A stretch of 8,569 bases of DNA from Pseudomonadota bacterium (GCA_021783385.1 JAJXTX010000023.1:12725-21293); one strand, 5' to 3'. Positions 1-8,050 are shown, numbered from the stretch's first letter. A program made the numbers and translations. Notes: generated by a model from the sequence alone, not told the origin.

Positions 1-413
1 GGCAGCTTGCGGTTGGCGCCATACACCGAGCTGGACGAGGCGTAGACCAGATGGTCGATGCCGCCGTGGCGGCAGGCCTCGAGGATATTGACGAAGCCGA
101 CCAGGTTGCTCTGCACGTAGGCGCGCGGATTCTCGATGGAATAGCGCACGCCGGCCTGGGCCGCCAGATGCACCACGCGCTGCGGCCGGAAGCTGGCAAA
201 CGCGGCATCCACCGCGGCGCTGTCGGCGAGCTCGGCGCGCTGATGCGTGTAAGCGGGATGCGCCGCGAACTGCGCCAGCCTGGCTTCCTTCAGGGCGGGG
301 TCGTAGTAGTCGTTGTGGTTGTCGAAGCCGTGGACGATGTCACCGCGGGCCAGCAGTCGCTGAGCCAGGGCGGCGCCGATGAAGCCGGCGGTGCCGGTGA
401 CCAGGATGCGCAT
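1..413 (-). CDS. NAD-dependent epimerase, UDP-glucuronate 4-epimerase-like (N-terminal part)
   Basis: This is the 5' part of a minus-strand gene that runs off the left edge; 137 codons are present, read by reverse translation. The protein opens with a Rossmann strand and dinucleotide-binding glycine motif (VTGTAGFIG, residues 5-13), followed by an acidic FDNHNDYYD stretch at the end of strand 2. HLAAQAGVRYSIENP and the YASSSSVYGAN motif, with the catalytic-region serines, come later. These are hallmarks of the extended short-chain dehydrogenase family, and the NHNDYYD and AGVRYSIENP signatures match UDP-glucuronate 4-epimerases (CapI/LspL type). Such enzymes convert UDP-glucuronate to UDP-galacturonate for capsule or LPS sugars in the cytoplasm. 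The YxxxK catalytic motif lies beyond the window. The ATG is preceded by GAGGA six bases upstream. The gene is divergent from thrS and probably belongs to an unrelated surface-polysaccharide unit. Family assignment is firm; exact substrate is inferred. Confidence 0.9.
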   Translation of the reverse strand, partial: MRILVTGTAGFIGAALAQRLLARGDIVHGFDNHNDYYDPALKEARLAQFAAHPAYTHQRAELADSAAVDAAFASFRPQRVVHLAAQAGVRYSIENPRAYVQSNLVGFVNILEACRHGGIDHLVYASSSSVYGANRKL

Positions 414-439
414 GGGGTGTCCTCGAAATGGCGAGATTC

Positions 440-470
440 ATTCTATCCTCCAGCATCGCAGACTGGTCAT
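440..470 (-). promoter_or_regulatory. Candidate promoter of the epimerase gene
   Basis: On the minus strand TAGAAT (bases 445 to 440) matches five of six positions of the sigma-70 -10 box. A -35-like ATGACC (470 to 465) lies 19 bases upstream, which is rather long. Transcription would start near 433, giving a leader of about 20 bases that contains the GAGGA ribosome site. The -10 is convincing and the -35 weak. Confidence 0.35.
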
Positions 471-481
471 GGCGGCGAGGA

Positions 482-510
482 TTGACAGCCGATCCGGGCT
501 AAACTAGCGT
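482..510 (+). promoter_or_regulatory. Candidate thrS promoter
   Basis: A perfect -35 hexamer TTGACA (482-487) is followed after exactly 17 bases by TAGCGT (505-510), which keeps the T, A and final T of the -10 consensus. The start would fall near 517, giving a leader of about 150 bases before thrS. It is back to back with the epimerase promoter, so the two units share a short divergent control region. The -10 is only 3/6, so the call is tentative. Confidence 0.45.
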
Positions 511-623
511 CTCGTCTCTCATGCCATGCACGGTGGCCCGCGCTCCGCGCCGCCCGAGTGTGCGACATGCCAACCGGCCGCTCCCGCCACTGACCTCACT
601 GCCGCTTGTGCTTCCAGATCAAT

Positions 624-645
624 AAGGGCGTCAGGCCCTTTTTTT
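624..645 (+). terminator. Intrinsic terminator in the thrS leader, possible attenuator
   Basis: AAGGGC (624-629) and GCCCTT (635-640) form a six-base-pair stem around a GTCAG loop, and the run of seven T (639-645) gives the U-tract. No plus-strand gene lies upstream, since the epimerase is transcribed away. The hairpin can therefore only stop transcripts that begin in the 414-620 interval, which is where the thrS promoter candidate lies. It ends 20 bases before the thrS ATG. That placement fits a transcription attenuator of thrS; a short terminated RNA is the alternative. The structure is visible; its regulatory role is inferred. Confidence 0.65.
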
Positions 646-665
646 GATTCATCGAGAACCGTTCC

Positions 666-2567
666 ATGATTGAAATCACCCTACCCGACGGCAGCAAGCG
701 GCCGTTCGATCATCCCGTCTCCGTGCAGGACGTGGCCGCCTCGATCGGCGCCGGTCTGGCCAAGGCGACGCTGGCCGGCAAGGTCGATGGCAAGCTGGTT
801 GATGCCAGTTTCACGATCGAGCACGACGCCAGCCTGCAGATCGTCACCGACAAGAGCCCCGAGGCACTGGAGATCCTGCGCCATTCCACCGCACATCTGA
901 TGGGGCAGGCGGTGCAGCGGCTGTTTCCCGGCGCGCAGGTCACCATCGGTCCGGTGATCGACAACGGCTTCTTCTACGACTTCGCCTACGAGCGCCCGTT
1001 CACGCCGGACGATCTGCCGAAGATCGAGGCGGAGATGGAAAAGATCGTCGCCGAGCAGCTGGAGGTGACGCGCAGCGTGAAGTCGCGCGACGAGGCGGTG
1101 GCGTTCTTTCGCGGCCTGGGCGAGGAGTACAAGGCGCAGATCATCGAGTCGATCCCGGCCAGCGAACAGCTGTCGCTGTATTCGCAGGGCGAGTTCACCG
1201 ACCTGTGCCGCGGCCCGCATGTGCCCAATACCGGCAAGCTGCGCGCATTCAAGCTGATGAAGGTGGCGGGCGCCTACTGGCGCGGCGATTCGAACAACGC
1301 GATGCTCACGCGCATCTACGGCACCGCCTGGCTCAACGACAAGGATCTGAAGGCCTACCTGTTCCAGCTGGAGGAGGCCGAGAAGCGCGATCATCGCAAG
1401 ATCGGCAAGCAGCTGGACCTGTTCCATCAGCAGGAAGAAAGCCCCGGCATGGTGTTCTGGCACCCGAACGGCTGGGCGATCTGGCAGCAGGTCGAGCAGT
1501 ACATGCGCGGCGTGTACAAGCGCAGCGGCTATCAGGAAGTGCGTTGCCCGATGGTGCTGGACGTATCGCTGTGGAAGAAATCCGGCCACTGGGACAACTA
1601 CGCCGAGAACATGTTCTTCACCGAATCGGAGAAGCACACGTTCGCGCTGAAACCGATGAATTGCCCCGGCCACGTGCAGGTCTACAACACCGGCCTGCAC
1701 AGCTACCGCGAGCTGCCGATCCGCTACGGCGAGTTCGGCGGCTGCCATCGCAACGAGCCGTCGGGTGCGTTGCACGGCATCATGCGCGTGCGTGCGTTCA
1801 CCCAGGACGATGGCCATATCTTCTGCACACCGGAACAGGTAGAGACAGAAGTCACGGCATTCCACCGGCAGGCGATGCAGGTCTACGCCGATTTCGGCTT
1901 CACCGACCTGGCGATCAAGCTCGCGCTGCGGCCGGACAAGCGCATCGGTTCGGACGAGTTCTGGGATCGCACCGAGGAAATGCTGCGCCGCGCCCTGCGC
2001 GCCGCCGGCGTGACGTGGGAAGAGCTGCCCGGCGAGGGCGCGTTCTACGCACCCAAGATCGAGTATCACCTGAAGGACTCGATTGGCCGCGCCTGGCAGG
2101 TCGGCACCATGCAGGTGGATTTCATGATGCCCGAGCGCCTCGGCGCCGAATACGTGGACGAACACTCGCAAAAACTGCATCCCGTGATGCTGCACCGGGC
2201 GATCGTGGGTTCGATGGAGCGCTTCATCGGCATCCTGATCGAGCACCATGCCGGCCAATTGCCGCCGTGGCTGGCGCCGGTGCAGGCGGTAGTGCTCAAT
2301 ATCACCGATGCGCAGGGCGATTATGTCCGGCAGGTAACGCAAACCCTTGTCGACAAAGGTTTCCGGGTACAATCGGATTTGCGCAACGAAAAAGTCGGCT
2401 ATAAAATCCGCGAACACACGATGCAGAAAGTGCCTTACCTGCTGGTGGTCGGTGACCGCGAGAAGGAAACCGGTGCCGTTTCTGTACGTACCCGTTCGGG
2501 TGAGGATCTGGGCAGCATGCCGCTGGCCGATTTCGTTGAGCGACTGGTGACCGAAACCCGGCGCTGA
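666..2567 (+). CDS. thrS: Threonyl-tRNA synthetase
   Basis: ThrRS (EC 6.1.1.3) joins threonine to tRNA-Thr in the cytoplasm as a class II homodimer. The protein has 633 residues (E. coli has 642). Domains in order: TGS (about 1-61); editing domain with HxxxH at His73/His77 and Cys181/His185 in DLCRGPH, which removes mischarged serine; catalytic core (about 245-530); and HGTP-type anticodon-binding domain (about 535-633). The catalytic zinc ligands are Cys333 (NCPGH), His384 (DDGH) and His510 (LHRAIVGS). The motif 2 arginine is Arg362 (HRNE), and motif 3 lies in GSMERFIG. All key residues are present. The ATG start has only a weak GAGA ribosome site about nine bases upstream, but alignment of the TGS domain to the first residue supports it. 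A terminator-like hairpin precedes the gene and infC follows after 44 bases. The last 250 bases look richer in A/T than the rest of the gene. Confidence 0.98.
   Translation: MIEITLPDGSKRPFDHPVSVQDVAASIGAGLAKATLAGKVDGKLVDASFTIEHDASLQIVTDKSPEALEILRHSTAHLMGQAVQRLFPGAQVTIGPVIDNGFFYDFAYERPFTPDDLPKIEAEMEKIVAEQLEVTRSVKSRDEAVAFFRGLGEEYKAQIIESIPASEQLSLYSQGEFTDLCRGPHVPNTGKLRAFKLMKVAGAYWRGDSNNAMLTRIYGTAWLNDKDLKAYLFQLEEAEKRDHRKIGKQLDLFHQQEESPGMVFWHPNGWAIWQQVEQYMRGVYKRSGYQEVRCPMVLDVSLWKKSGHWDNYAENMFFTESEKHTFALKPMNCPGHVQVYNTGLHSYRELPIRYGEFGGCHRNEPSGALHGIMRVRAFTQDDGHIFCTPEQVETEVTAFHRQAMQVYADFGFTDLAIKLALRPDKRIGSDEFWDRTEEMLRRALRAAGVTWEELPGEGAFYAPKIEYHLKDSIGRAWQVGTMQVDFMMPERLGAEYVDEHSQKLHPVMLHRAIVGSMERFIGILIEHHAGQLPPWLAPVQAVVLNITDAQGDYVRQVTQTLVDKGFRVQSDLRNEKVGYKIREHTMQKVPYLLVVGDREKETGAVSVRTRSGEDLGSMPLADFVERLVTETRR
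2347..2373 (+). promoter_or_regulatory. Candidate promoter inside thrS, upstream of infC
   Basis: TTGTCG (2347-2352) and TACAAT (2368-2373) are separated by 15 bases. The -10 box matches five of six positions. It is built from GTA (Val) and CAA (Gln) codons, which look uncommon beside the GTG and CAG codons used elsewhere here. In E. coli the infC gene is served partly by promoters inside thrS, so the placement about 240 bases before infC is reasonable. The spacer is short, so confidence is low. Confidence 0.3.
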
Positions 2568-2598
2568 GCGCCGTACGGTCAGTTTCATCACTTCTGCT

Positions 2599-2603
2599 GG
2601 AGG
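2599..2603 (+). promoter_or_regulatory. Shine-Dalgarno that fixes the infC start
   Basis: GGAGG is a near-perfect Shine-Dalgarno lying eight bases before the in-frame ATC at 2612. No ATG, GTG or TTG in the infC frame sits at a suitable distance. The first in-frame conventional start, GTG at 2660, lacks a comparable site and would remove conserved N-terminal residues. The site therefore decides for the ATC start. Confidence 0.85.
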
Positions 2604-2611
2604 ATCGTGGT

Positions 2612-3139
2612 ATCGCTACCACCGACAACAAGGGCAATCGTCGCAACCTGGAAATCCGCGTGCCGCGGGTACGTGTGATCGGCGCCGAGGCGGAGCAACT
2701 CGGTATCCTGACCCGCGACGAGGCGCTGGCACTGGCGCAGGAAGCGGGCATGGATCTGGTCGAGATCCAGCCGAACGGCGATCCGCCGGTGTGCCGGATC
2801 ATGGATTACGGCAAGTTCAAGTTCGAAGCCCAGAAGAAGGCGCAGGCCGCCAAGAAGAAGCAGAAGCAGGTCGAGATCAAGGAAGTCAAATTCCGTCCGG
2901 TCACCGACGTGGGTGACTACCAGATCAAGCTGCGCAACATGCTGCGGTTCCTGGAGGAGGGTGACAAGGTCAAAGTCACCATCCGCTTCCGCGGTCGCGA
3001 GATGTCGCATCAGGATCTGGGCCAGAATCTGGCCAAGAAGATCCAGGAAGATGTGGGTGAGAACGGCGTGATCGAGTCGTTCCCGCGGCTGGAAGGTCGC
3101 CAGATGGTGATGATGATCGGGCCCAAGAAGAAGCAATGA
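2612..3139 (+). CDS. infC: Translation initiation factor IF-3 (ATC start)
   Basis: IF3 binds the 30S subunit, prevents premature 50S joining and rejects non-standard start codons and wrong initiator pairing. The protein has 175 residues from the ATC codon (E. coli has 180). An N-terminal domain (about 1-80) contains [25 protein letters not shown] and the [15 protein letters not shown] segment. It is joined by a lysine-rich linker ([13 protein letters not shown]) to the C-terminal 30S-binding domain with [18 protein letters not shown], the RFRGREMSH motif and a final [13 protein letters not shown]. The start is set by GGAGG eight bases upstream; the residues after the ATC ([18 protein letters not shown]) resemble Xanthomonadales IF3 as I remember it. 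Rare start codons are the rule for infC, because IF3 discriminates against them and so limits its own synthesis. The gene lies 44 bases after thrS and is probably co-transcribed with it. Confidence 0.96.
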   Translation: MATTDNKGNRRNLEIRVPRVRVIGAEAEQLGILTRDEALALAQEAGMDLVEIQPNGDPPVCRIMDYGKFKFEAQKKAQAAKKKQKQVEIKEVKFRPVTDVGDYQIKLRNMLRFLEEGDKVKVTIRFRGREMSHQDLGQNLAKKIQEDVGENGVIESFPRLEGRQMVMMIGPKKKQ

Positions 3140-3144
3140 GGCAA

Positions 3145-3166
3145 ACGGCGATCCAAGGGTCGCCGT
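3145..3166 (+). other. Strong hairpin just after infC, no U-tract
   Basis: Bases 3145-3153 pair with 3158-3166 as a nine-base-pair stem (one G-U pair) closed by a CAAG loop, six bases after the infC stop codon. The bases that follow are G-rich, not a T run, so it does not look like a standard intrinsic terminator. It could protect the thrS-infC mRNA 3' end or pause polymerase. From here to about 3316 I see no gene or other recognisable element. Confidence 0.6.
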
Positions 3167-3316
3167 CAGGTTGGGGTGGAAGCCCGCTGCTCGGAGGCGA
3201 TGGTTCTGGCATGAGATCCAGCGCGGACGCCTGTCTCGTTGCGCCTGGATGCAAGCCTCGAACGCGCATTTCAATCCACTGCCGAGCGGAGCGCAGGCAA
3301 TCGTCAGCACGTCGCG

Positions 3317-3346
3317 CTGGCACTGAGCCTTGTCCATCCGTATAAT
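3317..3346 (+). promoter_or_regulatory. Candidate rpmI-rplT promoter
   Basis: A perfect -10 box TATAAT (3341-3346) sits in non-coding DNA, 18 bases after a -35-like CTGGCA (3317-3322, four of six matches). Transcription would start near 3352, giving a leader of about 144 bases before rpmI. It would let the ribosomal protein genes be expressed independently of thrS-infC. In this GC-rich setting a full TATAAT is unlikely to be chance, though the -35 is weak. Confidence 0.55.
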
Positions 3347-3350
3347 CGCC

Positions 3351-3380
3351 GGTTCGACCCGCACGGATGGGTCGTGCACC
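3351..3380 (+). other. Structured 5' end of the rpmI leader
   Basis: CGACCC (3355-3360) pairs with GGGTCG (3369-3374), and outer GGT (3351-3353) can pair with ACC (3378-3380). The loop GCAC (3361-3364) could instead pair with GTGC (3374-3377), which overlaps the stem edge, so a small H-type pseudoknot or a switch between two folds is possible. The element lies at the predicted transcription start. The pairing is visible on paper; any function is inference. Confidence 0.35.
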
Positions 3381-3463
3381 GATCGTGGCAGGACGGAAAG
3401 CGTGGCCAGGCTTCCCTCGGGAAGGCACCACCGCCAGATCAGTCAGAAACCGGGACGCCCTCG

Positions 3464-3488
3464 CATCGAGAGCTTCCCATTGATGGAA
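3464..3488 (+). promoter_or_regulatory. Hairpins masking the rpmI Shine-Dalgarno
   Basis: The weak rpmI ribosome site, GGAA at 3485-3488, can pair with TTCC at 3474-3477, with CA/TG extending the stem and one bulged C. Alternatively CATCGA (3464-3469) can pair with TTGATG (3480-3485), one G-U pair, which covers the first G of the site. Both folds limit ribosome access. In E. coli and Bacillus, L20 represses this operon by binding the mRNA ahead of rpmI or infC, so a translational operator here is reasonable. The L20 binding shape itself was not recognised. Confidence 0.35.
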
Positions 3489-3495
3489 CATTCCC

Positions 3496-3693
3496 ATGCC
3501 CAAGATCAAGACCAACCGGGCGGCAGCGAAGCGTTTTCGCAAGACCGCGTCGGGAAAAATCAAGTGCGGCCACGCCTTCAAGTCACACATCCTGACCAAG
3601 AAGTCGACCAAGCGTAAGCGCGGTCTGCGTGCACCGAATCATCTGAAAGCGTGCGACACCAAGGGTGTAGCGCGCATGTTGCCGTACTTGTAA
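3496..3693 (+). CDS. rpmI: 50S ribosomal protein L35
   Basis: L35 is a small, very basic protein of the large ribosomal subunit that contacts 23S rRNA. The 65-residue product has the family's usual length. It begins [20 protein letters not shown] and carries the diagnostic [22 protein letters not shown] core and the C-terminal ending MLPYL, with lysine and arginine throughout. The ATG has a modest GGAA ribosome site seven bases upstream that may be masked by a hairpin. rplT begins 16 bases after its TAA stop, so the two are certainly one unit and probably coordinated by L20 feedback. An unusually long 356-base gap separates it from infC. Confidence 0.97.
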   Translation: MPKIKTNRAAAKRFRKTASGKIKCGHAFKSHILTKKSTKRKRGLRAPNHLKACDTKGVARMLPYL

Positions 3694-3709
3694 GACGAGG
3701 AGATAAACC

Positions 3710-4069
3710 ATGGCTCGTGTAAAGCGTGGCGTTACCGCCCGTCGTCGCCACAAGAAAGTCATCGGCCGTGCCAAGGGCTACTACAACGCCCGCCGCAAGG
3801 TCTTCCGCGTCGCCAACCAGGCCGTCATCAAGGCCGGTCAGTACGCCTATATCGGTCGCAAGCAGCGCAAGCGCCAGTTCCGTGCACTGTGGATCGTCCG
3901 CATCAACGCCGCTGCGCGCATGTTCGGCCTGTCCTACAGCCGCCTGATCAATGGCCTGAGCAAGGCCGGCATCACGGTGGACCGCAAGGTGCTGGCCGAC
4001 ATCGCCGTGCATGACATCAAGGCGTTCGAAGTGATCGCCGAGAAGGCCAAGGCCAGTCTGGCCGCTTGA
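3710..4069 (+). CDS. rplT: 50S ribosomal protein L20
   Basis: L20 binds 23S rRNA early and is needed for assembly of the large subunit; in several bacteria it also represses its own operon by binding the mRNA leader. The 119-residue protein (E. coli has 118) starts [16 protein letters not shown] and has the long basic N-terminal extension with [15 protein letters not shown], then a globular domain with [25 protein letters not shown] and LADIAVHD. A strong GAGGAG lies seven bases before the ATG. It is the last gene of its unit: a palindrome and a strong intrinsic terminator follow the stop codon. Confidence 0.98.
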   Translation: MARVKRGVTARRRHKKVIGRAKGYYNARRKVFRVANQAVIKAGQYAYIGRKQRKRQFRALWIVRINAAARMFGLSYSRLINGLSKAGITVDRKVLADIAVHDIKAFEVIAEKAKASLAA

Positions 4070-4073
4070 TCGC

Positions 4074-4091
4074 CGGGCGCTGCAGCGCCTG
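4074..4091 (+). repeat. GC-rich palindrome after rplT
   Basis: Bases 4076-4089 (GGCGCTGCAGCGCC) are a perfect 14-base palindrome just after the rplT stop. As RNA, 4074-4080 pair with 4085-4091 around a TGCA loop. It precedes the true terminator and may stabilise the mRNA end; no protein-binding role can be assigned. Confidence 0.5.
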
Positions 4092-4112
4092 CACGATATG
4101 CTGTAAAGCAAG

Positions 4113-4145
4113 CGGGGAGGAGGCCAACGCCTTCTCCCCGTTTTT
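4113..4145 (+). terminator. Strong intrinsic terminator after rplT
   Basis: Bases 4113-4124 pair with 4129-4140 as a 12-base-pair GC-rich stem with one G-U pair and a CAAC loop, followed at once by five T and then GTTT. It should end most rpmI-rplT transcripts. No Phe-rich leader peptide of the E. coli pheM kind is seen before it (the only nearby ATG, at 4098, gives Met-Leu-stop), so it looks like a plain terminator, not a pheST attenuator. Confidence 0.88.
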
Positions 4146-4147
4146 GT

Positions 4148-4176
4148 TTGCCCGTTTTAATTGGAAAAGTGGTTAT
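4148..4176 (+). promoter_or_regulatory. Possible pheS promoter in AT-rich stretch
   Basis: Between the terminator and the repeats lies an AT-rich stretch, 4141-4187, which stands out in this GC-rich window. The best sigma-70-like pair is TTGCCC (4148-4153), 17 bases, GGTTAT (4171-4176), seven of twelve matches. TTGGAA at 4161 with TAACTT at 4182 is an alternative. A promoter is expected here because a terminator isolates pheS from rplT, but no single match is convincing. Confidence 0.25.
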
Positions 4177-4186
4177 CGCGCTAACT

Positions 4187-4229
4187 TCCTCTCCCCGCCG
4201 GGGAGAGGATTGAGGTGAGGGGCTGGGGC
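4187..4229 (+). repeat. REP-like palindromic repeat, copy 1
   Basis: A ten-base-pair palindrome (4187-4196 with 4200-4209, loop GCC) is followed by GAGGTGAGGGGCTGGGG. This matches the intergenic consensus I know from many proteobacteria, a CTCTCCCC/GGGGAGAG hairpin followed by a GGTGAGGGG tail. A related copy lies in opposite orientation 53 bases downstream. Such repeats are non-coding and presumably spread by a transposase acting in trans. Confidence 0.7.
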
Positions 4230-4271
4230 TTGCTCGATCCTCATCGAAAAAGCGCTTTGATGCGTGAATGA

Positions 4272-5333
<1,062 letters not shown>

Positions 5334-5370
5334 TGTCGTCGAATAATCCCCGCGGGCAGGAACCGAAAGC

Positions 5371-7749
5371 ATGAAATTCTCCGAAAACTGGCTGCGCGAA
5401 CTGGTCGAGATCAAGGCTGATCGCGCTGCACTCGCCCACGCGCTGACCATGGCCGGACTCGAGGTGGAAGAGCTGACCGTGCTCGGCGAGAGCCTGGCCG
5501 GCGTGGTGGTGGCCGAGATCGTGGCCACCGCAACGCATCCGCAAGCCGATCGCCTGCAGGTATGCACGGTCAATGCGGGGTCGGGCACGCTGCTGCAAAT
5601 CGTCTGCGGCGCGCCGAATGCGCGGGTGGGCCTGAAAGCGCCGCTGGCGATGGTTGGCGCGGTCCTGCCCGGCAATTTCAGGATCAAGCCGGCCGAGCTG
5701 CGCGGCGTGGCTTCCCACGGCATGCTGTGTTCGGCGAAGGAGCTGGGGATCGACGCCGACGCCTCCGGTCTGCTGGAGCTGCCGGCCGATGCGCCTGCCG
5801 GCCAGCCGCTGGGCGAATATCTCGGTCTGCCTGACGCCAGCTTCGAGCTGAAACTCACGCCCAACCGCCCCGATTGCCTGGGCCTGGTAGGTCTGGCGCA
5901 TGACGTGGCGGCACTGTTCGGCAGCACGGTGAAGGTGCCGGTGCAGGCCGCAGCGCCGATCACCAGCGAAGCGCGGCGTGGCATCCGGCTTGAAGCCGGC
6001 AAGGATGCGCCGCGCTATCTGGGCCGCATCGTCGAAGGCATCGATCCGGCAGCGCGCACGCCGCTGTGGATGGCCGAGCGGCTGCGGCGTTCGGGGCTGC
6101 GTTCGATCAGCGCGGTGGTCGACATCACCGCCTACGTGATGCTGGAGCTGGGCCAGCCGATGCACGCGTTCGACAACGACACGCTGCAGGGTGACATCGT
6201 GGTGCGCCACGCACGCGCGGGCGAGACGCTGAAGCTGCTCGACGGCAGCGACGCCGCGCTGGACGAGCAATTCGTGCTGATCGCCGACCAGCACAAGGCG
6301 CTGGCTGTCGCCGGCATCATGGGCGGCCATGATTCGCGCGTCACCGACGCCACCCGCCATGTCTTCCTGGAATCGGCGCACTTCGCGCCGGCCGCGATCA
6401 TGGGGCGCGCGCGCCGGCTCGGGCTGCACACGGATGCCTCGCACCGCTTCGAGCGCGGCGTCGATCCGCAGCTGCCGCGCCGCGCGCTCGAGCGCGCCAC
6501 CGAGCTGCTGCTGGCGATTGCCGGCGGCAAGGCCGGCCCGGTGCTGGTCGCGGAAAATCCGGCAGATCTGCCGCAACCCGGAGCGGTGACACTGCGTCGC
6601 GCACGCCTGCAGCGCGTGCTCGGCGTCGGGATCGCCGATGCCGAGGTGCTGCGCATCTTCGCGGCACTCGGCATGCAGGTGGTCCCGCATGCCGAGGGCT
6701 GGAGCATCACCGCCCCGAGCAGCCGCTTCGACATCGAGCGCGAAGAAGACCTGATCGAGGAGGTCGCACGCATTTTCGGTTACGACAACATCCCCACGCA
6801 TACGCCGGCCGGGGCGCTGACGCTGGCCGTCGAGCCGGAGGCGCGCATCGGCGAACTGGCGCTGCGCGAGCAGCTGGCGGCGCGCGGCTATTACGAAGCG
6901 GTCAACCTGTCGTTCGTTGCAGCGGAGCTGCTGACGCGCTGGGGCTTCCGCGACGCGCTGGTGCCGCTGGCCAATCCGCTTTCGGCGGATCTGGCGATCA
7001 TGCGGCCGTCGCTGCTGCCGGGCCTGATCGAGGCGATGCGGCACAATCGCGCGCGGCAGCAGGAGCGCGTGCGGCTGTTCGAGCTGGCGCGCGTGTTCGC
7101 ACAGGGCAATCCGCCGCGCGAGACGCCAAGCGTGGCCATCGTGGCCTGCGGCAGCGCGCACGCCGAGCAATGGGGCGTGCCGTCGCGGGCGCTGGATTTT
7201 CACGACATCAAGGGCGAGCTGGACGCGCTGATCGCCTGGGGCGGTGAGTCGCAGCGCTGGTCGATGCATGCCGACGGGCTGCCGGGCTGGCTGCATCCGG
7301 GCCGCGCCGCGCGGGTGGCGCGCGATGGCGCCACGGTGGGTTTTCTCGGTGCGCTGCATCCGCGGCTGGCGAAAGGGCTGGATCTTGGCGCCGATGTGCA
7401 GGTGCTGGAGCTGGCGCTGGAGCCGCTGCTGGCGCGACGGCTGCCGACGGCACAGCCGGTGTCGCGTTTTCCCACCGTGCGGCGGGATATCGCCATGGAT
7501 CTGCCGGAAGAGGTCAGCTGGTCACAGATCGAACAGACCGTCCGGCGCACGCTGGGCGCGCGGCTGCTGGCGCTACGGTTGTTTGACCGCTACAGCGGCA
7601 AGGGCATCGATGAAGGTCGGAAAAGTCTCGCTATGGGCTTGATTTTGCAGGACGCTTCACGCACCCTTACTGACGACGACGCGGATCGCTGCGTACGCGA
7701 AGCGCTAGCTGCGTTGGAGCACACATGCAAGGCCAAGCTGCGGGGATGA
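5371..7749 (+). CDS. pheT: Phenylalanyl-tRNA synthetase, beta subunit
   Basis: PheT completes the PheRS tetramer, binds the tRNA-Phe anticodon and hydrolyses mischarged Tyr-tRNA-Phe. The protein has 792 residues (E. coli has 795). Domains in order: an N-terminal segment; an EMAP-II-like tRNA-binding OB fold (about 39-148); [11 protein letters not shown]; the B3/B4 editing domain (about 210-395) with His265 in LGQPMH, Glu334 in FLES and Thr354/Ala356 in LHTDAS, numbered as in E. coli as I recall it; B5 (about 405-475) with [14 protein letters not shown] and RIFGYDNIP; a catalytic-like core without active-site residues; and the ferredoxin-fold anticodon-binding domain from about 696 ([11 protein letters not shown]). 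The editing residues are intact. AGGA nine bases before the ATG serves as ribosome site. The TGA stop is one base from the ihfA start, suggesting translational coupling. Confidence 0.98.
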   Translation: MKFSENWLRELVEIKADRAALAHALTMAGLEVEELTVLGESLAGVVVAEIVATATHPQADRLQVCTVNAGSGTLLQIVCGAPNARVGLKAPLAMVGAVLPGNFRIKPAELRGVASHGMLCSAKELGIDADASGLLELPADAPAGQPLGEYLGLPDASFELKLTPNRPDCLGLVGLAHDVAALFGSTVKVPVQAAAPITSEARRGIRLEAGKDAPRYLGRIVEGIDPAARTPLWMAERLRRSGLRSISAVVDITAYVMLELGQPMHAFDNDTLQGDIVVRHARAGETLKLLDGSDAALDEQFVLIADQHKALAVAGIMGGHDSRVTDATRHVFLESAHFAPAAIMGRARRLGLHTDASHRFERGVDPQLPRRALERATELLLAIAGGKAGPVLVAENPADLPQPGAVTLRRARLQRVLGVGIADAEVLRIFAALGMQVVPHAEGWSITAPSSRFDIEREEDLIEEVARIFGYDNIPTHTPAGALTLAVEPEARIGELALREQLAARGYYEAVNLSFVAAELLTRWGFRDALVPLANPLSADLAIMRPSLLPGLIEAMRHNRARQQERVRLFELARVFAQGNPPRETPSVAIVACGSAHAEQWGVPSRALDFHDIKGELDALIAWGGESQRWSMHADGLPGWLHPGRAARVARDGATVGFLGALHPRLAKGLDLGADVQVLELALEPLLARRLPTAQPVSRFPTVRRDIAMDLPEEVSWSQIEQTVRRTLGARLLALRLFDRYSGKGIDEGRKSLAMGLILQDASRTLTDDDADRCVREALAALEHTCKAKLRG

Positions 7750-7750
7750 G

Positions 7751-8050
7751 ATGGCGCTGACCAAGGCGGAGATGGCCGAGCGGCTGTTCCTCGAAGTGGG
7801 CCTGAACAAGCGTGAAGCGAAGGAATTCGTGGACGCCTACTTCGAGGTCGTCAGGGGAGCTCTGGAAAACGGCGAGCAGGTGAAGCTGTCCGGCTTCGGC
7901 AATTTTGATCTGCGGCTGAAAAACCAGCGGCCGGGTCGCAATCCGAAAACCGGCGAGGAGATTCCGATCTCCGCGCGCCGCGTGGTGACGTTTCGACCGG
8001 GGCAGAAACTCAAGGTAAGAGTCGAAGGCTATGCTGGATCAAGGGAATAA
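7751..8050 (+). CDS. ihfA: Integration host factor, alpha subunit
   Basis: IHF-alpha pairs with IHF-beta to bend DNA sharply at specific sites, acting in transcription, replication and recombination. The 99-residue protein equals the E. coli length and starts [10 protein letters not shown]. An N-terminal helical dimer body (about 1-45) is followed by the beta-ribbon arms with [12 protein letters not shown] and [12 protein letters not shown]. Pro65, the residue that wedges between base pairs, is present. The C-terminal [14 protein letters not shown] is standard. The start lies one base after the pheT stop and its ribosome site (GGGGA) lies inside pheT, so coupling is likely. IHF-beta is not in the window. 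A MerR-type gene overlaps its last 20 bases. Confidence 0.98.
   Translation: MALTKAEMAERLFLEVGLNKREAKEFVDAYFEVVRGALENGEQVKLSGFGNFDLRLKNQRPGRNPKTGEEIPISARRVVTFRPGQKLKVRVEGYAGSRE

Noticed and set aside
51..485. 144-codon plus-strand frame over the epimerase gene
   Set aside because: The minus strand encodes a clear Rossmann-fold epimerase across the same bases; the plus-strand product contains low-complexity valine runs from antisense Asn-His-Asp-Tyr codons.
617..630. GATCAA-containing match to the IHF site consensus before thrS
   Set aside because: The second half of the consensus (TTR) is missing, and the bases belong to the terminator.
681..2591. 636-codon minus-strand open frame opposite thrS
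   Set aside because: It is a GC-rich antisense shadow; the plus strand encodes a complete ThrRS with all catalytic residues, and the antisense product has no recognisable motifs.
3136..3617. Several short frames (3136-3345, 3239-3595, 3330-3617) across the infC-rpmI gap
   Set aside because: They lack ribosome sites and recognisable motifs, overlap each other in different frames, and two run out of frame into rpmI.
7583..7673. Promoter-like hexamers near the end of pheT (TTGACC at 7583, TTGCAG at 7645) that could serve ihfA
   Set aside because: No -10 box with more than three matches lies at the right distance. E. coli has an ihfA promoter in pheT, but the sequence here does not support one.
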